Assembly (NCBI GenBank): GCA_963575745.1
Contig: CAUYUJ010008558.1
Span: 138,501-202,500 of the forward strand
Direction of reading: 5' to 3'
Length of the DNA: 64,000 nt
DNA from: Prorocentrum cordatum
Taxonomy: Eukaryota > Sar > Dinophyceae > Prorocentrales > Prorocentraceae
Program-made: the position numbers and the translations under genes
Notes under the pieces: generated by a model
The model's database searches: none
What the model was told of the DNA's origin: nothing
Seen by the model: only the letters and a program-made list of their open reading frames with translations
Shown here: piece by piece, positions 22,590 to 33,990 of the stretch
How the letters are laid out: every line of letters starts with the position of its first letter
How positions within the stretch are numbered: the stretch's first letter is position 1

Positions 22590-23335
22590 CCGAGCAGGGC
22601 CCCACGACAGCCCGAGTTGGACCCAATCCAGTCCCAATATGACTTCAAAAGGCGCCCCAAGCCGGCTTAGGAAGCGCCCAAGATGGCCCCATAACGGCCC
22701 CGAGCGTTCCATCAACCATGTGCTTCAGAGGCGCAAGAGAGCCCAATGACGGCCTAAAAGCCCTTTCTGGGGGGCTCTCTAAGATTCGAGAGGCTTCTTG
22801 GACCGCCGCAGGGACCGGATGTTCCCGGAGGCTTCTCTTGGAGCAGCTGGCCGACGACGACGATGACGATGTTGATGTTCAGCGTTGTGATGACGAGGAT
22901 GGTCAATGATGAAAGCGGCCTCAGAGGCCTCCTCGGGGGGGCCAGGACGGCCCAAGAGGCGCCCCAGCCAGGCCCACACGCGTTGCAGACGGCCCCAGAG
23001 AGCACCTTGAACGGCCCAAGATGTTCCCAGGAGGCTCCAGAGAGCCCACCACATGCCCGAACAGAGGCGCCCTCTGCCCCAAGAAGCCCCCAGGAGGCCT
23101 CAAGAAACCCCCACCGAGCTCGCAGGAGGCCTCCACGCAGACCTTCAGAAGCCCGCCAGAAGCCCTTCGTCCTCCATGCTCCGGAACAGCCCTTCGGAAC
23201 ACGTGGCCCTGGCTGCACCCCCCGACCCGCCCACCCAATGTCGAGGCCCGAGGACGCCCCCATGACGCCTGCAAAACGCTCCGGAAACGCCTCTCCTGCA
23301 CACGCGGATCAGGTGACAATAATGTTGATCGTCGG
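22590..23335 (+). repeat. Degenerate CCCAAGACGGCCC repeat with a palindrome remnant
   Basis: Loose AAGACGGC/AGGAGGCC units. At 22819-22840 GGATGTTCCCGGAGG is half of the ATGTTCCCGG palindrome, and a second half-site is near 23018. Confidence 0.6.
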
Positions 23336-23339
23336 TGGT

Positions 23340-23412
<73 letters not shown>
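23336..23412 (-). repeat. (GTC)n microsatellite, GAC on the minus strand
   Basis: About 25 GTC triplets. One of the few triplet arrays whose purine-rich strand is the minus strand. Confidence 0.95.
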
Positions 23413-23414
<2 letters not shown>

Positions 23415-23554
23415 GTCGTCGCTGGTACGCTATAGGCCAAACTCTTCCTTGAACTTCGCAGGATCCGCCCGAAAATCAGGTATGGGTGACAAGGAGGAAC
23501 CCGGAAGACCACATGGAAAAGGTCCCATGGAAATTGACACCGTCTTCGGAGTCG

Positions 23555-23596
23555 ACTAGAACCGAAGCGCGCGCGAAGCGCGCGCGTGGTTCTAGT
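23555..23596. repeat. ACTAGAACC / GCGCGCGC hairpin before TATATAA
   Basis: Perfect 9-bp outer arms ACTAGAACC and GGTTCTAGT. Inside, GCGCGCGC-GAA-GCGCGCGC forms an 8-bp stem with a GAA loop. TATATAAATG follows directly. Best copy of the family also seen at 11605-11644 and, degraded, at 3437. Confidence 0.75.
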
Positions 23597-23980
23597 ATAT
23601 AAATGTGTACGCACCGTAAAACGCTATCATGGCATTTCTCGGCTTTTCGCTGCCTCTCGTGGGCATCCCCTGGGAGTCGCGCAGCGAACGGCAGGCTCGC
23701 CCAGGCATCCGCGGGCCTCCAGATAGCCGTGCAGGAGCCTCTGCGGGTCTCCAAGGCATCTCGGGCTTCTCCAGTAGGGGGCGCGCGGCAGGCCTCCCGC
23801 CTGGCCTCCAGGTGCCCCTTGGGCCCCCACGAAGCTTCCAGGGTCGTTCGCCCCCCACGAGCCTCGTTAACAGTCTCTTTCGGGGCCTGGCGCTGTAGTA
23901 CGTCGGCCCGCCCCTCCCCCCCAGTTCGCCATAGCGAGCGGAAGCCTCCCTCCTCCCACCCAGGAGGCGGAGGCGGATGA
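23597..23980. other. No gene recognised
   Basis: GC-rich sequence with GGCCTCC motifs. Frames on both strands are equally open. Confidence 0.35.
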
Positions 23981-24265
23981 GGAGGAGGAGGACGAGGATG
24001 AGGAGGAGGAGGAGGAGGAGGAGGGGGGAGGATGATAAGGAGGAGGTGGAGGAGGTGGAGGAGGAGGAGGACGGAGGAAGGAGGAAGGAGGAAGGAGGAG
24101 TTTGAGGAGGAAGGGTTGGAGGAGATAGAGGAGGAGATAGAGGAGGAGGAGGAGGAGGAGGAGGAGGAGGAGGAGGAGGAGGAGGAGGAGCAGGAGGAGG
24201 AGGAGGAGGAGGAGGAGGAGGAGGAGGGAGGAGAGGAGGAGGAGGAGGAGGAGGAGGGGGAAGAG
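23981..24265 (+). repeat. (GAG)n microsatellite
   Basis: Nearly continuous GAG/GGA with a short GATAGAG interruption around 24124-24145. Confidence 0.95.
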
Positions 24266-25779
24266 AATGTTGGCTTTCGTCCCGTGGGCGGGGGGGGGGG
24301 GGCGCACAGACCTTCTCGACTCCTGCGAGAGGCTCGCCCTGGCCTTGACCTCTCGACCCATTTGGTGTCCGCCGCAGAAGCGGTGCAGGCCGCGAGGCTT
24401 CCTCCCCAACAGTTTTCTGTTGTCGGCGACTTGGAGCCAAGACGCGGTCAAAGCATGGCGTGGGGCACACGGCAAACGAGCGCGGCACAAGGGGGGAGGA
24501 AACAAAGGAGGGAGGCGGGCGGGGAGCGGAAGCCGCACTCAGGCGTGTAGTCCCTATGCGGGTGCCGGGAGCCCCCCTTTCCCCAAGAGAGAGTGGGCGT
24601 GTTTCTTTTTGCTCACCTTCCGGGGGGGCCACTGGTGTCAGGGAACGAACAACTACATGAGCTTAAAATCTCGTGGGTCCGCGCGGACTCCTCAGATCGG
24701 CGCTGGGGCCCCCCCTGGCGGCGCCGGAGGGGGGTCCAGCGAAAACTCCCCTCCCCAACACGTGGCGGACGGGTTCTGTTCACTCTCCGGGGAGGCCACT
24801 ATGGGCCACTCACGGCCAGGCGCAACTCGAAGCGGTGTTCGGGGGACGATACCTGTCGTAAGGGGTTCGGGGGATAGGCTTCAGTGGATTATGGCTGGGA
24901 GCCGTTTCAGCACGCGGGGGGGACAAGCAGCGGCGAGCATGCCGCGTTGTCTGGGCGTGTAGGTTCGAGCAGATGCGACGACACAGCAGCACTTCAAGCA
25001 GCTTGCTGTCCTACCATTGCCGACTGACCATTGCTCCTCTGGCTTGAGCAAGGACAGCGGGCTGCGCGAGGGGCTTGGACACCCCAGGCCCTCCTAATGG
25101 ATGGGAGGCCTCAGACTTGACAAGATCCGATCGATCCGACTAGTGTGTCGATGCCAGCATGCGGCATCGATCCACCCCCAGGGGCGGCCCGCTTTCTGCC
25201 CCCGCTCGGGATCGACTCTAGCTGTTCGATTGCCTAAGGTCTGCGATCCATCCGCGATGAACCAGAAAACGGGGACAGCCCAGACCTGCAGTAGCAGCAT
25301 GATCACGAGGAGCATGAGCAGGAGAAGAAGGCGGGAGGGGAAGTAGGATGACGAGGGCGGACAAGGAGGCTGTCCGACTCCCCTACCCGCACCCCGCCTC
25401 ACCGCTTCCAGCCCCGACCTTGACAGTTTCGAGAGCGCAGGCAGCCCGAACATGTCGCCCGGCACCACCGCCTGAGGGGCCCGCGTACGCCTGTCCTCCC
25501 CATTCGAGGCCTGCTTGCCTGCGCGCGCATCCTAAGGATTTGGCTTCTTGTGGCACCCGCCGTTCACCTCTTCGCCCTCATTCTCGAGTGGCTTCTGAAG
25601 CTCCCCTTTCTCTTTTCGCTCTTGTTCCTGTTCGCCATTCTTATCACCTGTTTGCATCTCCTTCTGCAGTTGCGTCTTCTTTGCCTCGAGCCATCCCTTG
25701 CCCTTCCCCTCTCGCGTTTTCACGTTTTCTGTTGAATCCTCTCTCTCTCTCTACCTCTACCTCTACATCTACCTCCTCC

Positions 25780-25819
<40 letters not shown>

Positions 25820-25854
25820 GATTTTAAATCGTATGGATTCCTCCTTCTCTCTGT
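24266..25854. other. No gene recognised; CT microsatellite at 25738-25818
   Basis: GC-rich and mixed sequence, with small frames on both strands. 25740-25780 has CTCTAC units and 25781-25818 is (CT)n. Confidence 0.45.
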
Positions 25855-25884
25855 ATGTGCATTTTACATATACATATATATATG

Positions 25885-27240
25885 TATAAATGTGTACCGT
25901 CTCTCTCGGAGGGAGCCCGCGCCTTCACCGCATCCAGGTTTTACGGCCCATATGATCGAGGTTTGGAGAAGGAAACCGTGGACAACAGCGACATCCATGC
26001 AGCCCGATCTGTCACTCCCCATCTTCCTCACGCCAATCTCACCGGACTCATCGCAGCGCAAGGCGCCACCCGAGTCGCGGAATTGAGATCTCTAATGGAA
26101 GCCATGGGGTTCCCCTTCCTGAGCCTATCACCATTTGGTATTTTGAGCTTATCCGAGCTGGACGGCCTCGAGGTGGACGAGGCAATGCTGCATGGGCGAC
26201 GTGCGTGGGCAGAGAAGTTCATTCAGCACTGGGATACTCCGACCAACCGGACCGTGTGCGACCAGCTTTTCGACTGCATCAACATTGTCTGGGAGAGGTG
26301 CCTCCTCGAGCTGGAGGACGTCCAGGGGAAGAGGAAAATCATTGAGGGGCTGGCAAAAGAAAACGACCACTGGTGGGAACTATCATGAGCTTCCGACCCC
26401 ACGGCGCCGACGCATCCCCCATGTTTGCCACCCAACCTAGCAACGCATTCAAGCAGGACCTGTCGACACACGTCAACCTGACCTCATCGGGGACTCGAGG
26501 GCCCTCCACAGACAGCTTAGCAGCGACGCGGGAACAATCACACATACCCTCAGCCAGCTCACCCACATCTCGATCACCTGGACCCCGGAACTGCCCAGCC
26601 AGGCAATCAAGGTTGTTGGTTCTTTGAGAGAGCCTCGGGCGGTCGGCAAGGGCCCACCAACCCTGACACTTCTGCTTTCAATCGACGTCTACCCCGGATG
26701 TTCCGCAGCACAGCGCATCACAGATCTACGGCAGCACCCCGTTTTCGGCCTAAGGTGGAAGGTGCTGGTAACCGAGACCGTCTTCCTCACCCCTCCTATG
26801 TTCATGATCGTGCCCGACAAGACTACAACGCTGCACGTGCGCAAGGGGCTGGTGTTGATCACGCCGGGCCAGGCTGTCGTGCATCAGTCCCCGCGTCTCT
26901 GGACCTGGAGCGATGCCATCTTCCAGGACCACACTCACCAGTGCATCTGGATCGACACTCCGCACGAGTGCCGCACAGTGGTTTACACGACATGTCTGCA
27001 CGCTCGACGACATGAACGACCTGGCAGAGCCAGAGGACGACGACGGACACAATGACAAGGCCATCGACGCCGAGAGCGGGAAAAACGAGAGCGGCGCCGA
27101 CCCAGAGACGCCACCGCACCCTAGTGGACGGGCCGGATCTCCACACCCAGGGAAAGATTTCCAGCGCCGGGTCTCATTTGAGACTACTCGCACACGACGC
27201 CCCGCATCCCATCTTTCGCGTGCGTCACAAGTTCTCACGT
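25885..27240 (+). pseudogene. Frame-broken protein-coding region, unknown
   Basis: Protein-like sequence runs through the three frames in turn. Frame 1 (to TGA 26386-26388) includes GATRVAELRSLMEAMGFPFL and WDTPTNRTVCDQLFDCINIV. Frame 3 (from ~26373) has HGADASPMFATQPSNAFKQD. Frame 2 (~26442-27057) has THTLSQLTHISITWTPELP and LRWKVLVTETVFLTPPMFM. Frame 3 again is acidic (DDMNDLAEPEDDDGHND). The switches could be short introns, but I see no consistent GT-AG pairs, so decay or assembly indels are more likely. I do not recognise the family. Sequence on each side of each break is continuous in style, which argues for one original gene. It lies directly upstream of LINE sequence but shows no reverse-transcriptase motif. 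Confidence 0.4.
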
Positions 27241-27249
27241 TGAGACCTC

Positions 27250-27745
27250 TAGAATGCTACCGTGCACGCGCCGCCCCCAGGCGTGAGCTGCAAACGCAAT
27301 GCGCCCGCCTGGCAGGAACGCCAGGCCTTGGCGTGGCGAATCTGCAACTACTTCCTCCCCTGGTCCCTTCGCTGGTCTGCGGCGCAGTTCTCAACGCCTT
27401 ATGGGACAGGTGGTGCACGCGCAGAAGATGCCAACAGAGGCATTCAGCACACAATCGCCGCGCATTGGGGCGCGGCGGGGCCGCCGAGGCTTCCATTGAA
27501 CACTATTGCAGATGCCCGGTGACGAAGCATGCGTTTGAACGAAGGCTGAATCTTAACCATTCCGCGTGCGCCAATTTTCTTTTTTCGTGCTGCGCAACGG
27601 GAACATCCGCACACTCGAGGAGCTCGCCCCCATCGCATGTTCATTTACGCCATCTACAACGCCACCAACCACTACAGACACAACGCGGTCAGCCAGGACA
27701 CCGACGTCCATGATGCATTCGCGCAGTGGATGAAAAGGGGAGGGG
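27250..27745 (+). pseudogene. 3' end of a LINE (non-LTR retrotransposon) ORF, dead
   Basis: In frame 3, WCTRRRCQQRHS is followed by IEHYCRCPVTKHAFERRLNL at 27495-27554, the Cys/His pattern I know from the zinc-binding tail (zf-RVT type) after LINE reverse transcriptases in dinoflagellates. The sequence then moves to frame 2 (LRNGNIRTLEELAPIA) and to frame 1 (MFIYAIYNATNHYRHNAVSQ from 27637), which matches the terminal segment of the same proteins. Three frames within 450 bp mean at least two indels. The catalytic RT core and the endonuclease are absent upstream, consistent with a 5'-truncated insertion. Identification rests on motif memory, not alignment. Confidence 0.55.
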
Positions 27746-27889
27746 GGGGAAACGCCATGGCAGTGCAACGCGAACGCTCAACAACAGATGGAACCCTGAA
27801 CGACAAGAGAAGCCGACCACACCAATCTCGACGCACCTGTGATAGCGGCGACCGACGCTAGCTGCTAGCTCCCAGTCCAACTCCAGCCC

Positions 27890-28215
27890 CAGTTCCGACT
27901 CCAGCACCGATTCCGGCACAGGGGGGCCACCACGACCATGAACAGCCACCACGACCACGACCAGAAACAGTCACCACGACCACGCGCAGCCGCCGCTGCC
28001 AGACACAGCCGCCACGACCGCGAACAGGCACCTCGACCAGAAACAGTCACCACGACCACCACCAGAAACAGCCACCACGACAGCGCACAGCCACCACGAC
28101 CAAAAACAACCACGACGACCACGAAGAGCTACCGAGACCAGAAACAGCCACCACGACCACGACCAGAAACAGCCACAGCGACCACCAACAGCCACCACGA
28201 CCAGAAACTGCCCCC
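27890..28215 (+). repeat. CCACGACCA minisatellite, locus 1
   Basis: Units of ACAGCCACCACGACCA with GAAACAG or CGACCA inserts, ~15-18-bp period. Same family as 47210-48020. Confidence 0.85.
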
Positions 28216-28690
28216 GCTAATCCGACATTCCAAACTAACGGAAGCAAGATTTCTTCAAAAGAGAAGTAGGCGGCTCACTGACAACCACGCCCTGCCGAAG
28301 GATGTCGTTTTGTGCGTTCGGAAGATACCGCGCCTTACGTTCTTCTTCTACGACATTGGTCATGTTCCTCCTCTTCTCGTTCTTATTTCCTCCTCTGGGC
28401 TCTTCTTTTTCCTTATTTGTTTCAGTCCTCTGCCCCTCCTCTCCTCGTCCTCTGCCTCTTCTTTTTCAGTAGCTTTTTCTCATTTATTTCCCGCGTTCTC
28501 TTTTTCTCCTCTTCCTTCCCTCTTCGTCCTCTTCTTCTTCTTCTTCAGCTTCCACGTCGCCTTCCCCGCGCCCCGCTTCTTCCCCCTATCCCCTCCCCCC
28601 CCCTCCTGTAGCTGCTGTTCCCCTCCCCATTCTTGGGCTCGAATCCCGCCGAGTCGTTATTGCGCATGTCCGCGGTAACGGCCCGCGCGG
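28216..28690. other. Pyrimidine-rich tract, no gene
   Basis: 28340-28625 is mostly CTTCTTC/CCTCTTC. It marks the left edge of the GC-rich hairpin block. Similar pyrimidine or poly-C tracts recur at ~32160-32400, 36955-37150, 38335-38510, 43020-43190 and 44935-45210. Confidence 0.5.
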
Positions 28691-28747
28691 AATTGGCGGT
28701 TGGTCGCGGGGAACCTGCGGCGACAGGGGTCGTCTTGGCCGGTTTCC

Positions 28748-29110
28748 ATGGCAGACGCCAACCCATCGCAAGTCATCCAAAACAGCATCGCGCATCGAGC
28801 GCGGATCAGAGTTGAAGCGAGGAGGCTCGCGCCGCCGTTTCAAGTGGAGCCTCGTCCTCAGAAACGCGGTGGCGATCCAGTGAATTCCTTGCGCACGCAG
28901 CAAATAATTTGCGACGGCGTGAAGGATGCGCGCGACCGGGTAGAAACAAACAGCAAGTGGCGCACTCGTGGAAGCAAAGCCCGCGGCGGCGGGGGGGAAC
29001 GGCACGGCTGTTCAGGACTTCCTCGAGGAGAAGCTCCAGACAGATCCCGGCGCGGCGCTCAATAGCGACGCCAACAGGATGACGGCCCGTCGCGCAGCCA
29101 CCTGAATTTC
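28748..29110 (+). pseudogene. Protein-like frame, unknown
   Basis: From ATG 28748 the frame reads MADANPSQVIQNSIAHRARI, then TQQIICDGVKDARDRVETNS, which looks like a soluble helical protein. At the hairpin near 28981 the protein-like reading moves to another frame (PAAAGGNGTAVQDFLEEKLQ), which runs to a TGA at about 29104. The hairpin therefore sits exactly at the frame change. No family recognised. Confidence 0.3.
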
Positions 29111-29310
29111 TGCCTCCGCAACATCTTGGACGAGAAAAATGGGCGCGCGTGCCAGGTAACCCGCGGCGGCGGGGCAGAGCGCGGCAAGTGCGAGCGCAGG
29201 GCCGCTGCAGTCTTGGGCGATGCTACGCGGTGGAGAAAGACCACGAACGCGATGTCGAGTGGGCGCGGCAGTGCGCGAACGGCTTGGGGTGAGGGATTCC
29301 ATCTTGGAAG

Positions 29311-29772
29311 ATGGGCGAGGAGGGGCCCGCGGCAGCTCCAACCATCAGCGCGGCGCTCAACAAGAGGAACGAAGCTGCGATGAAAACAAGCATTCTTGAG
29401 ATCATGTCAACCCTGGCGCGCTCGTGCACGCCAGATTCCAATGGCTGCATGCGTTTCGGACCAGCGAGGGACAAGCGGATCGATTCATAGGGTTCGGAAG
29501 CCGGCCACCCTGATTTTCTCGATATGTTCGAGGTGGTGCGCGATGCAGGGGGGCGCGGCAGCGTTCGCGCGACAGACATGTTTGCGTTCGCGAATGCGTT
29601 CGCGAACCCGAAGGTGCGGAACATGCGTGCGGAAGCCTATGGCGCGATTGCGCAGTGCCCAATGGAGCCCCCGAGAAAAAAACATCAACGCCCCACGAAG
29701 AGAGCCTGGAAGCAAGACGCCAGGGGGCGGCGTCGGCCCCCCCCCCCCCCCCCCACGCTGCGCGCAGATTGA
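29311..29772 (+). pseudogene. Protein-like frame with one in-frame TAG, unknown
   Basis: ATG 29311 to TGA 29770-29772 in one frame, interrupted only by TAG at 29488-29490. Before it: AALNKRNEAAMKTSILEIMS and a Cys-containing stretch. After it: GSEAGHPDFLDMFEVVRDAG, then an FANAFANP duplication from a GTTCGCGAA repeat, then a basic/Pro tail over a poly-C run. Both sides are protein-like for more than 55 codons. No domain recognised. Confidence 0.35.
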
Positions 29773-30299
29773 ACAAGGAGTCGGCATACCAGGTTTTCTT
29801 GCGGCAAATGTACAATGCAACGCTGGAAGTGGGGCAAGTAGCAGCCGCGGCAGCGGTCGGGCTGGCGACCGAGAAGGCGAAGACCGAGTGGACTGCCGAG
29901 GTGGATGCCGCGACAATGGGAAAACTCAGAAGAGCCGCGCAATCTAATTGCCGCCGGGCCCCCAGACGCGCCATCGCAGCGAGAAGCGCGGTGATGGAGT
30001 GCTGCGTTGGGGCGGGGCGGGGCGGGGGGGGGGCCCAGGAATGTGTCTCTGGTTGTCCGCCCTTTGCCCCCCCCTTTTTTTCCGCCGCTTCTCTTTCTTC
30101 GCCCTGTCCTGCGCGCCTCCGCCCCTGGAGGGGAAACTGGCGGATTTTCGCAGCGGCGAAAATCCATGCCGACGGCAAGTCCGCCGAGGAGCGACGGGGA
30201 GCTCTTCTTGGAGACTGCGGTTGTTTCATCGCGACGACGTTGCTGGAACTGCCTGCGTTGGGCAGGAACGGGTTGAAGAGGGGGGAGATGCCCTAGTTC
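29773..30299 (+). pseudogene. Protein-like frame, unknown
   Basis: Same frame as 29655-30296. First part RLNKESAYQVFLRQMYNATL, then EVGQVAAAAAVGLATEKAKT, where a CCGCGGCAGCGG hairpin (29845-29856) encodes the Ala run. A G/T-rich low-complexity stretch (30010-30090) interrupts, and then DGKSAEERRGALLGDCGCFI continues to TAG at 30294-30296. Possibly one gene with the preceding frame. Confidence 0.3.
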
Positions 30300-30330
30300 C
30301 AAAGGAACACCGACCCATGATGATCGTCGG

Positions 30331-31089
30331 GAAGTCGTTGGGCCACCCAGCGCTCAAGGGGGGCAGTTCTGGTGGGCGCGCGAAATCGACTACGCGCAGG
30401 AGTGGCCCCTCGCCGGAGTGACCTTTGGTGCTGGCCCAAAGGCTTCTCGCGGAATGAGCTTGACCTCGTGTCGGCGCCCGCATCGCGCTATTGTGCTCGC
30501 ATCTGAGCGCGCCAGGTTTGGGCCCGCCGCTTGCAATCGACAGCAACGCATGCGCGTCGAACCCTACAGTTTGCACTGTCTACCCGAGGGGGAGCCAGTC
30601 GACCAGACGGCGCGTTTTCCTGTCCGGCCCAGGGCTAGTCCCGAATCCCAGCCCGCATCCCAAAACATCTGGCTTGAATATATGCTGCTTTTTTTTTTTG
30701 AATATCTTCGGGTAGCTTTGGACATGGTTTTCGAACCTACGTGCAGCTTCGCTATTATAAGTTACCCAGTTGTTTTCGAACATATTCCTGGCTCTCGGAC
30801 GGGGCCGGTTTTGGCCATTGCGCCGGGTCTGGTCAGACGTCGTCGCGACGCAGCCCGGCAGTGCCCGACCTCATCGCGGCTGTCCCCGGCAGCTGCTTTC
30901 GCAGGCCATTCGAAGTGCTATTTGGGGCGCTCGAACTCAGTCGGCAGAATTCCGCGGTTGCCCGCTGGCGCAAAAAATCTTTCGAGTGGCTCCCTGCCGA
31001 TCGTTGATGCGGCGCGGCAGCGCCGGCTTGCGCGATTGCGTTGGGCCTCCACGGGCGCCCCTGAAGCCGCGCGCCAAAGGTCACTTTAG
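30331..31089 (+). pseudogene. Protein-like segments including a DYAQEWP motif
   Basis: Near 30385-30450 the plus strand reads FWWAREIDYAQEWPLAGVTF. Downstream a 223-codon frame (30418-31089) is open but less convincing, apart from WLEYMLLFFFEYLRVALDMV, which could be a hydrophobic helix. The DYAQEWP segment has a counterpart on the opposite strand at ~31065-31140. Confidence 0.3.
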
Positions 31090-31339
31090 CCTGGGGCCAC
31101 TCCTGCGCGTAGTCGACGAAATCCAATGCCCCCGTGGCCACGGAAGGCCTGGCGCCAAAGGCCCAAGGTAATCCCTCAGGGCGCTGACGGGGGGCCATTG
31201 ACGAAATGCGAGAGAGTGGCTGTCGCAAGGAAGGGCGCGAAAGGTGTCGCGACCGCGCCGCGGCGCGTCTGGGCCGAGAAGGCTGTCGCGTTGGGCGCCG
31301 ACGCCGTTGCGAGACACGCGCGAGGGCTAGCCGTGGCAA
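30833..31339 (-). pseudogene. Minus-strand frame carrying the second DYAQEWP copy
   Basis: A 168-codon minus frame containing LDFVDYAQEWPQAKVTFGAR. Its DNA shares GACTACGCGCAGGAGTGGCC and GTGACCTTTGG with 30395-30440 in inverted orientation. The residues around it (HSKDFLRQRATAEFCRLSSS) are protein-like. Inference: two inverted copies of one coding module. Confidence 0.35.
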
Positions 31340-32110
31340 CGAGCCATCGCCGCCTGACGCGCGACACCCCCACCACCATGGTCACGTAGGGAAGCGCGAT
31401 CAAGGCATTGGCTTCGGAAGACGCCCTTATCGGTGGATTGAAAGTGCCGTTCCGCGTCAAGGAGGAAGCGCCCCTAGTCGTGGAGGGGTCGACAGTGCCC
31501 GCCCACGCCCGCCCCAAAGCCGCGCGCGCCGAGGCATCGCGGGTCTTGCCCGCGAGCCCCGCTGAGGAACGAGCTGGCCTCGAAGTCGGGCAAGAAGTGA
31601 CCGGGGGGGCCAGCGCGCGGCCTGAGTTGAAACTCCCACGGGGCGGCAAGGGGGAGTTCGCATGGGCGAAGTCGGATGCAGCCCACCCTTGCTGGTTAGC
31701 CAAGCGCAGCGACAAAGACGACAGCGAGGGGAACGCCTCCGCGGCGATGGAGAAGATCGCCCGCGTCTGCGCGAGCGATTTCGCTCAGCACTCAGCTAAC
31801 GCAGGCCAAGGTCAGCGTCGATGCGTGCGTGGCCGCGTGCATAGTTATGCTGCCATGCATCGCCAACGCGATCGCCATCAAGGCGGGGCACGAGGTTGTC
31901 GCGAAATGGCACGCGGCACCCACGGGCAAGAAGCAGCAAGCAACGGCGGAGAAACCGCCCTCGACCAGCTCGCTGGCGCACAGAAAAGGGAAACATATAA
32001 ACTACCTTGCGTGCGTGATCCGCGATGGTGGAGCTATGAACTCGCTGGGCGCCTGGTCTGCGCGACTCGAGGTAGCGGGGGCATTTGCGGACTCAACGTG
32101 CTCCGTCTAA
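31126..32110 (+). pseudogene. Protein-like gene with in-frame TAG and one shift, unknown
   Basis: Frame 1 from ~31126 (VARKGAKGVATAPRRVWAEK) meets TAG at 31387-31389 and continues with GSAIKALASEDALIGGLKVP, then GKGEFAWAKSDAAHPCWLAK and ASAAMEKIARVCASDFAQ. Around 31785 the reading moves to frame 2: AKVSVDACVAACIVMLPCIA (hydrophobic, possible membrane segment), then KPPSTSSLAHRKGKHINYLA, ending at TAA 32108-32110. Total about 325 codons. I do not recognise the family. Neighbouring frames upstream share the Ala-rich, hairpin-bearing style. Confidence 0.35.
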
Positions 32111-32399
32111 GAGAGAGTGTTGCGAATTTGGCCACTCTCTGATCTGTCACGCTGGCTTCGCGACTTCCCCCCCGTCCTGCCATCGTCCGTCTGCCCCTTC
32201 CCTCTCCTGCTTGCTCTCGAAGCCCCGGTTGTCCATTTCCTTCGTCCGCGCTTCTTTCGTCCTCCTATTTCCTCTGGCCTTCTCCCTCGGGGTCCGCCTC
32301 CTCCCCTCCCCTGCCTTGCCGTCTCAGCGCTCCCCCCTCGCGGTTTCGTCCTCGCCTGCTGCCCCGCCCCGCCCTTCCGCGGCCGCGCAGGGTCTAGCT

Positions 32400-33990
32400 T
32401 GCCCGTCGCCCGCCTTCGCGGTGGCGGAGTTGGCGCCGCCGTGCCGCCGGCGAACGCGGACGTCTCGGAAAGCGACGATTCGCCGCGCGCCTTCCGTCGG
32501 GGGCCGCCCCCGCGCCCATCGCCGCCGCCCGCGGCGGCGTCTGCGCCCGAACCGGGGGCGCCCGGGCACCCCGGGCGGCCGGCGCCGCCGCCCGCGCCCG
32601 CGCCGCCGCGGAAGCCAATTGCAAAGCTCGCGCCGCGACAGGCATGCCAGACGCGGAGATCCCCTCCGCGGTAGCGGAGCGGCAATGGAAGAGGAAGGAG
32701 AAGAAGGATATGAAGAAGGCGAAACGCCGCCAGAAGGCGAAGGAGGAGCAGGAGAAGAGGGGCCTCGCGCCCGCGGCAGCGGCGGGGCAGGAGTAGCACC
32801 GCAAGCAGGTGAAGCAGGATCAGCACACGAAGCAGGCGAAGCCCCCCAAGAAGGAGAAGGGGGAGAAGGATACCTCCAGGAAGTCGACGCCAAGAAGTCG
32901 GCGCCCAGGAAGGGGGGGCGATCCGCGGCAGCGGAGTCGGAACAAAAGCCTCCGCCAGGGAAGGCGCTGAAGGAGGTCAAGAAGGAGCCACCCGCGACGG
33001 GGGGCGCCAAGGAGGGATCCGCGGCAGCGGAAAAGAAAGAGGAGCCCCCGTCAAAGAAGGCGCCGAAGGGGGGCGAGGAGGCGCGGGAGAAACCGCCGCA
33101 AAACAGAACGCGGACACGCAGAAGGCGAAGGAGAAGCTAGCGGCAGCGGCGCCGCGCGCGCCTGCGCCCGAGTCGTCGCCCGCGGCTCCTTCGCTCGAGT
33201 CGCCGCCCCCGCGTTCGCCCGAGCCGACCGACGCAGGCGCGCCTGCGCCCGCGGCAGCCGGACCGAGCAGACCGGCCAGCGAAGACAGCTCCGAGGGTTT
33301 GGCCAGCTCGCTCGGAGCAGCCGCGAAAGCGCTCGTGGCGGGGCCTCCTGGCTCAGACTCCGCAGCATAAAAGGTGTCAGGCAGCGACGAGGGTCTGGCC
33401 GCGCGGGCCTTCGGCGACCAAGGCGAGAGTTCGGGGGCATCCTCGAGCGCCAAGCCGAGTTCTTCCCCAGTGGTTTCCTCCAGAGGAGGCGAGACAAAGC
33501 CGACGTGGACGGCAGCAGCCCCTGGGGGTCGACAGAGTCTCGCTTCCAAGGAGCGCAGCGCCGTCACGCCTCAAGCGCCCGTGATGTCGCCTCCGCCGCA
33601 AGGACTGCACCAGCAGTAGCATGCTTTCCAGCGGGAGCAGTGGAGCTCCGCGGCCTCCGCGGCAGCGGGGGGCCCATTGGCGCACTGCGCCATTGGAATG
33701 CATCGCGGTGGGGCGGGGAAAGAGCCGCGAGCAAGAAATTGGGCCGGGCGGTCTCCGAGGGCCAGGGCCGCGCGATCTCCGCGGTCGCAGAGGGCCCCGC
33801 CGGCGCGGGCCAGGCGTCTTTTACGCGAGGGTGGGCGCAGAGGTCGACGTCCTCGAGGTCGCGCAAGATATCCGCAGCCAAGGTGCTCGCGCGGTCGTGG
33901 CAATGACCCGCGGCGCAGACCAGCAGCGCGAACTCTTGGAGAAGCTCGCAGCTCCTGCCGGATTCACCCGCGCTGCTGCCGCTGCTAAGG
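32400..33990 (+). pseudogene. Pro/Ala- then Lys-rich disordered protein, broken
   Basis: Starts with Pro/Ala sequence in frame 2 (to 32674). Frame 1 from ATG 32644 reads SAVAERQWKRKEKKDMKKAK and, past TAG 32794-32796, HRKQVKQDQHTKQAKPPKKE. Frame 3 (~32880-33100) reads KALKEVKKEPPATGGAKEGS. Frame 2 then runs from ~33100 (KQNADTQKAKEKLAAAAPRA) through TAA 33368 and TAG 33617 (GLHQQ, TAG, HAFQREQW) to ~33790 and on to TAA 33986. Composition is that of a basic, disordered chromatin- or RNA-binding protein, but there is no domain. Six of the GC hairpins lie in it and are read as SAAAE, SAVAE, PAAAA or SAAAG. Confidence 0.35.

Noticed and set aside
28625-28650. Possible tRNA B box GGGCTCGAATCCC
   Set aside because: No A box or acceptor stem upstream, only a pyrimidine tract.
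29150-29182. 22-bp GT..AG micro-intron containing a GC hairpin
   Set aside because: GTAACC..GGGGCAG fits GT-AG, but other hairpin copies lack flanking GT/AG and the length is implausible.
32400-33990. Histone H1-like gene
   Set aside because: Lys/Ala/Pro-rich composition is suggestive, but there is no globular domain or SPKK-type repeat, and the frame is broken several times.
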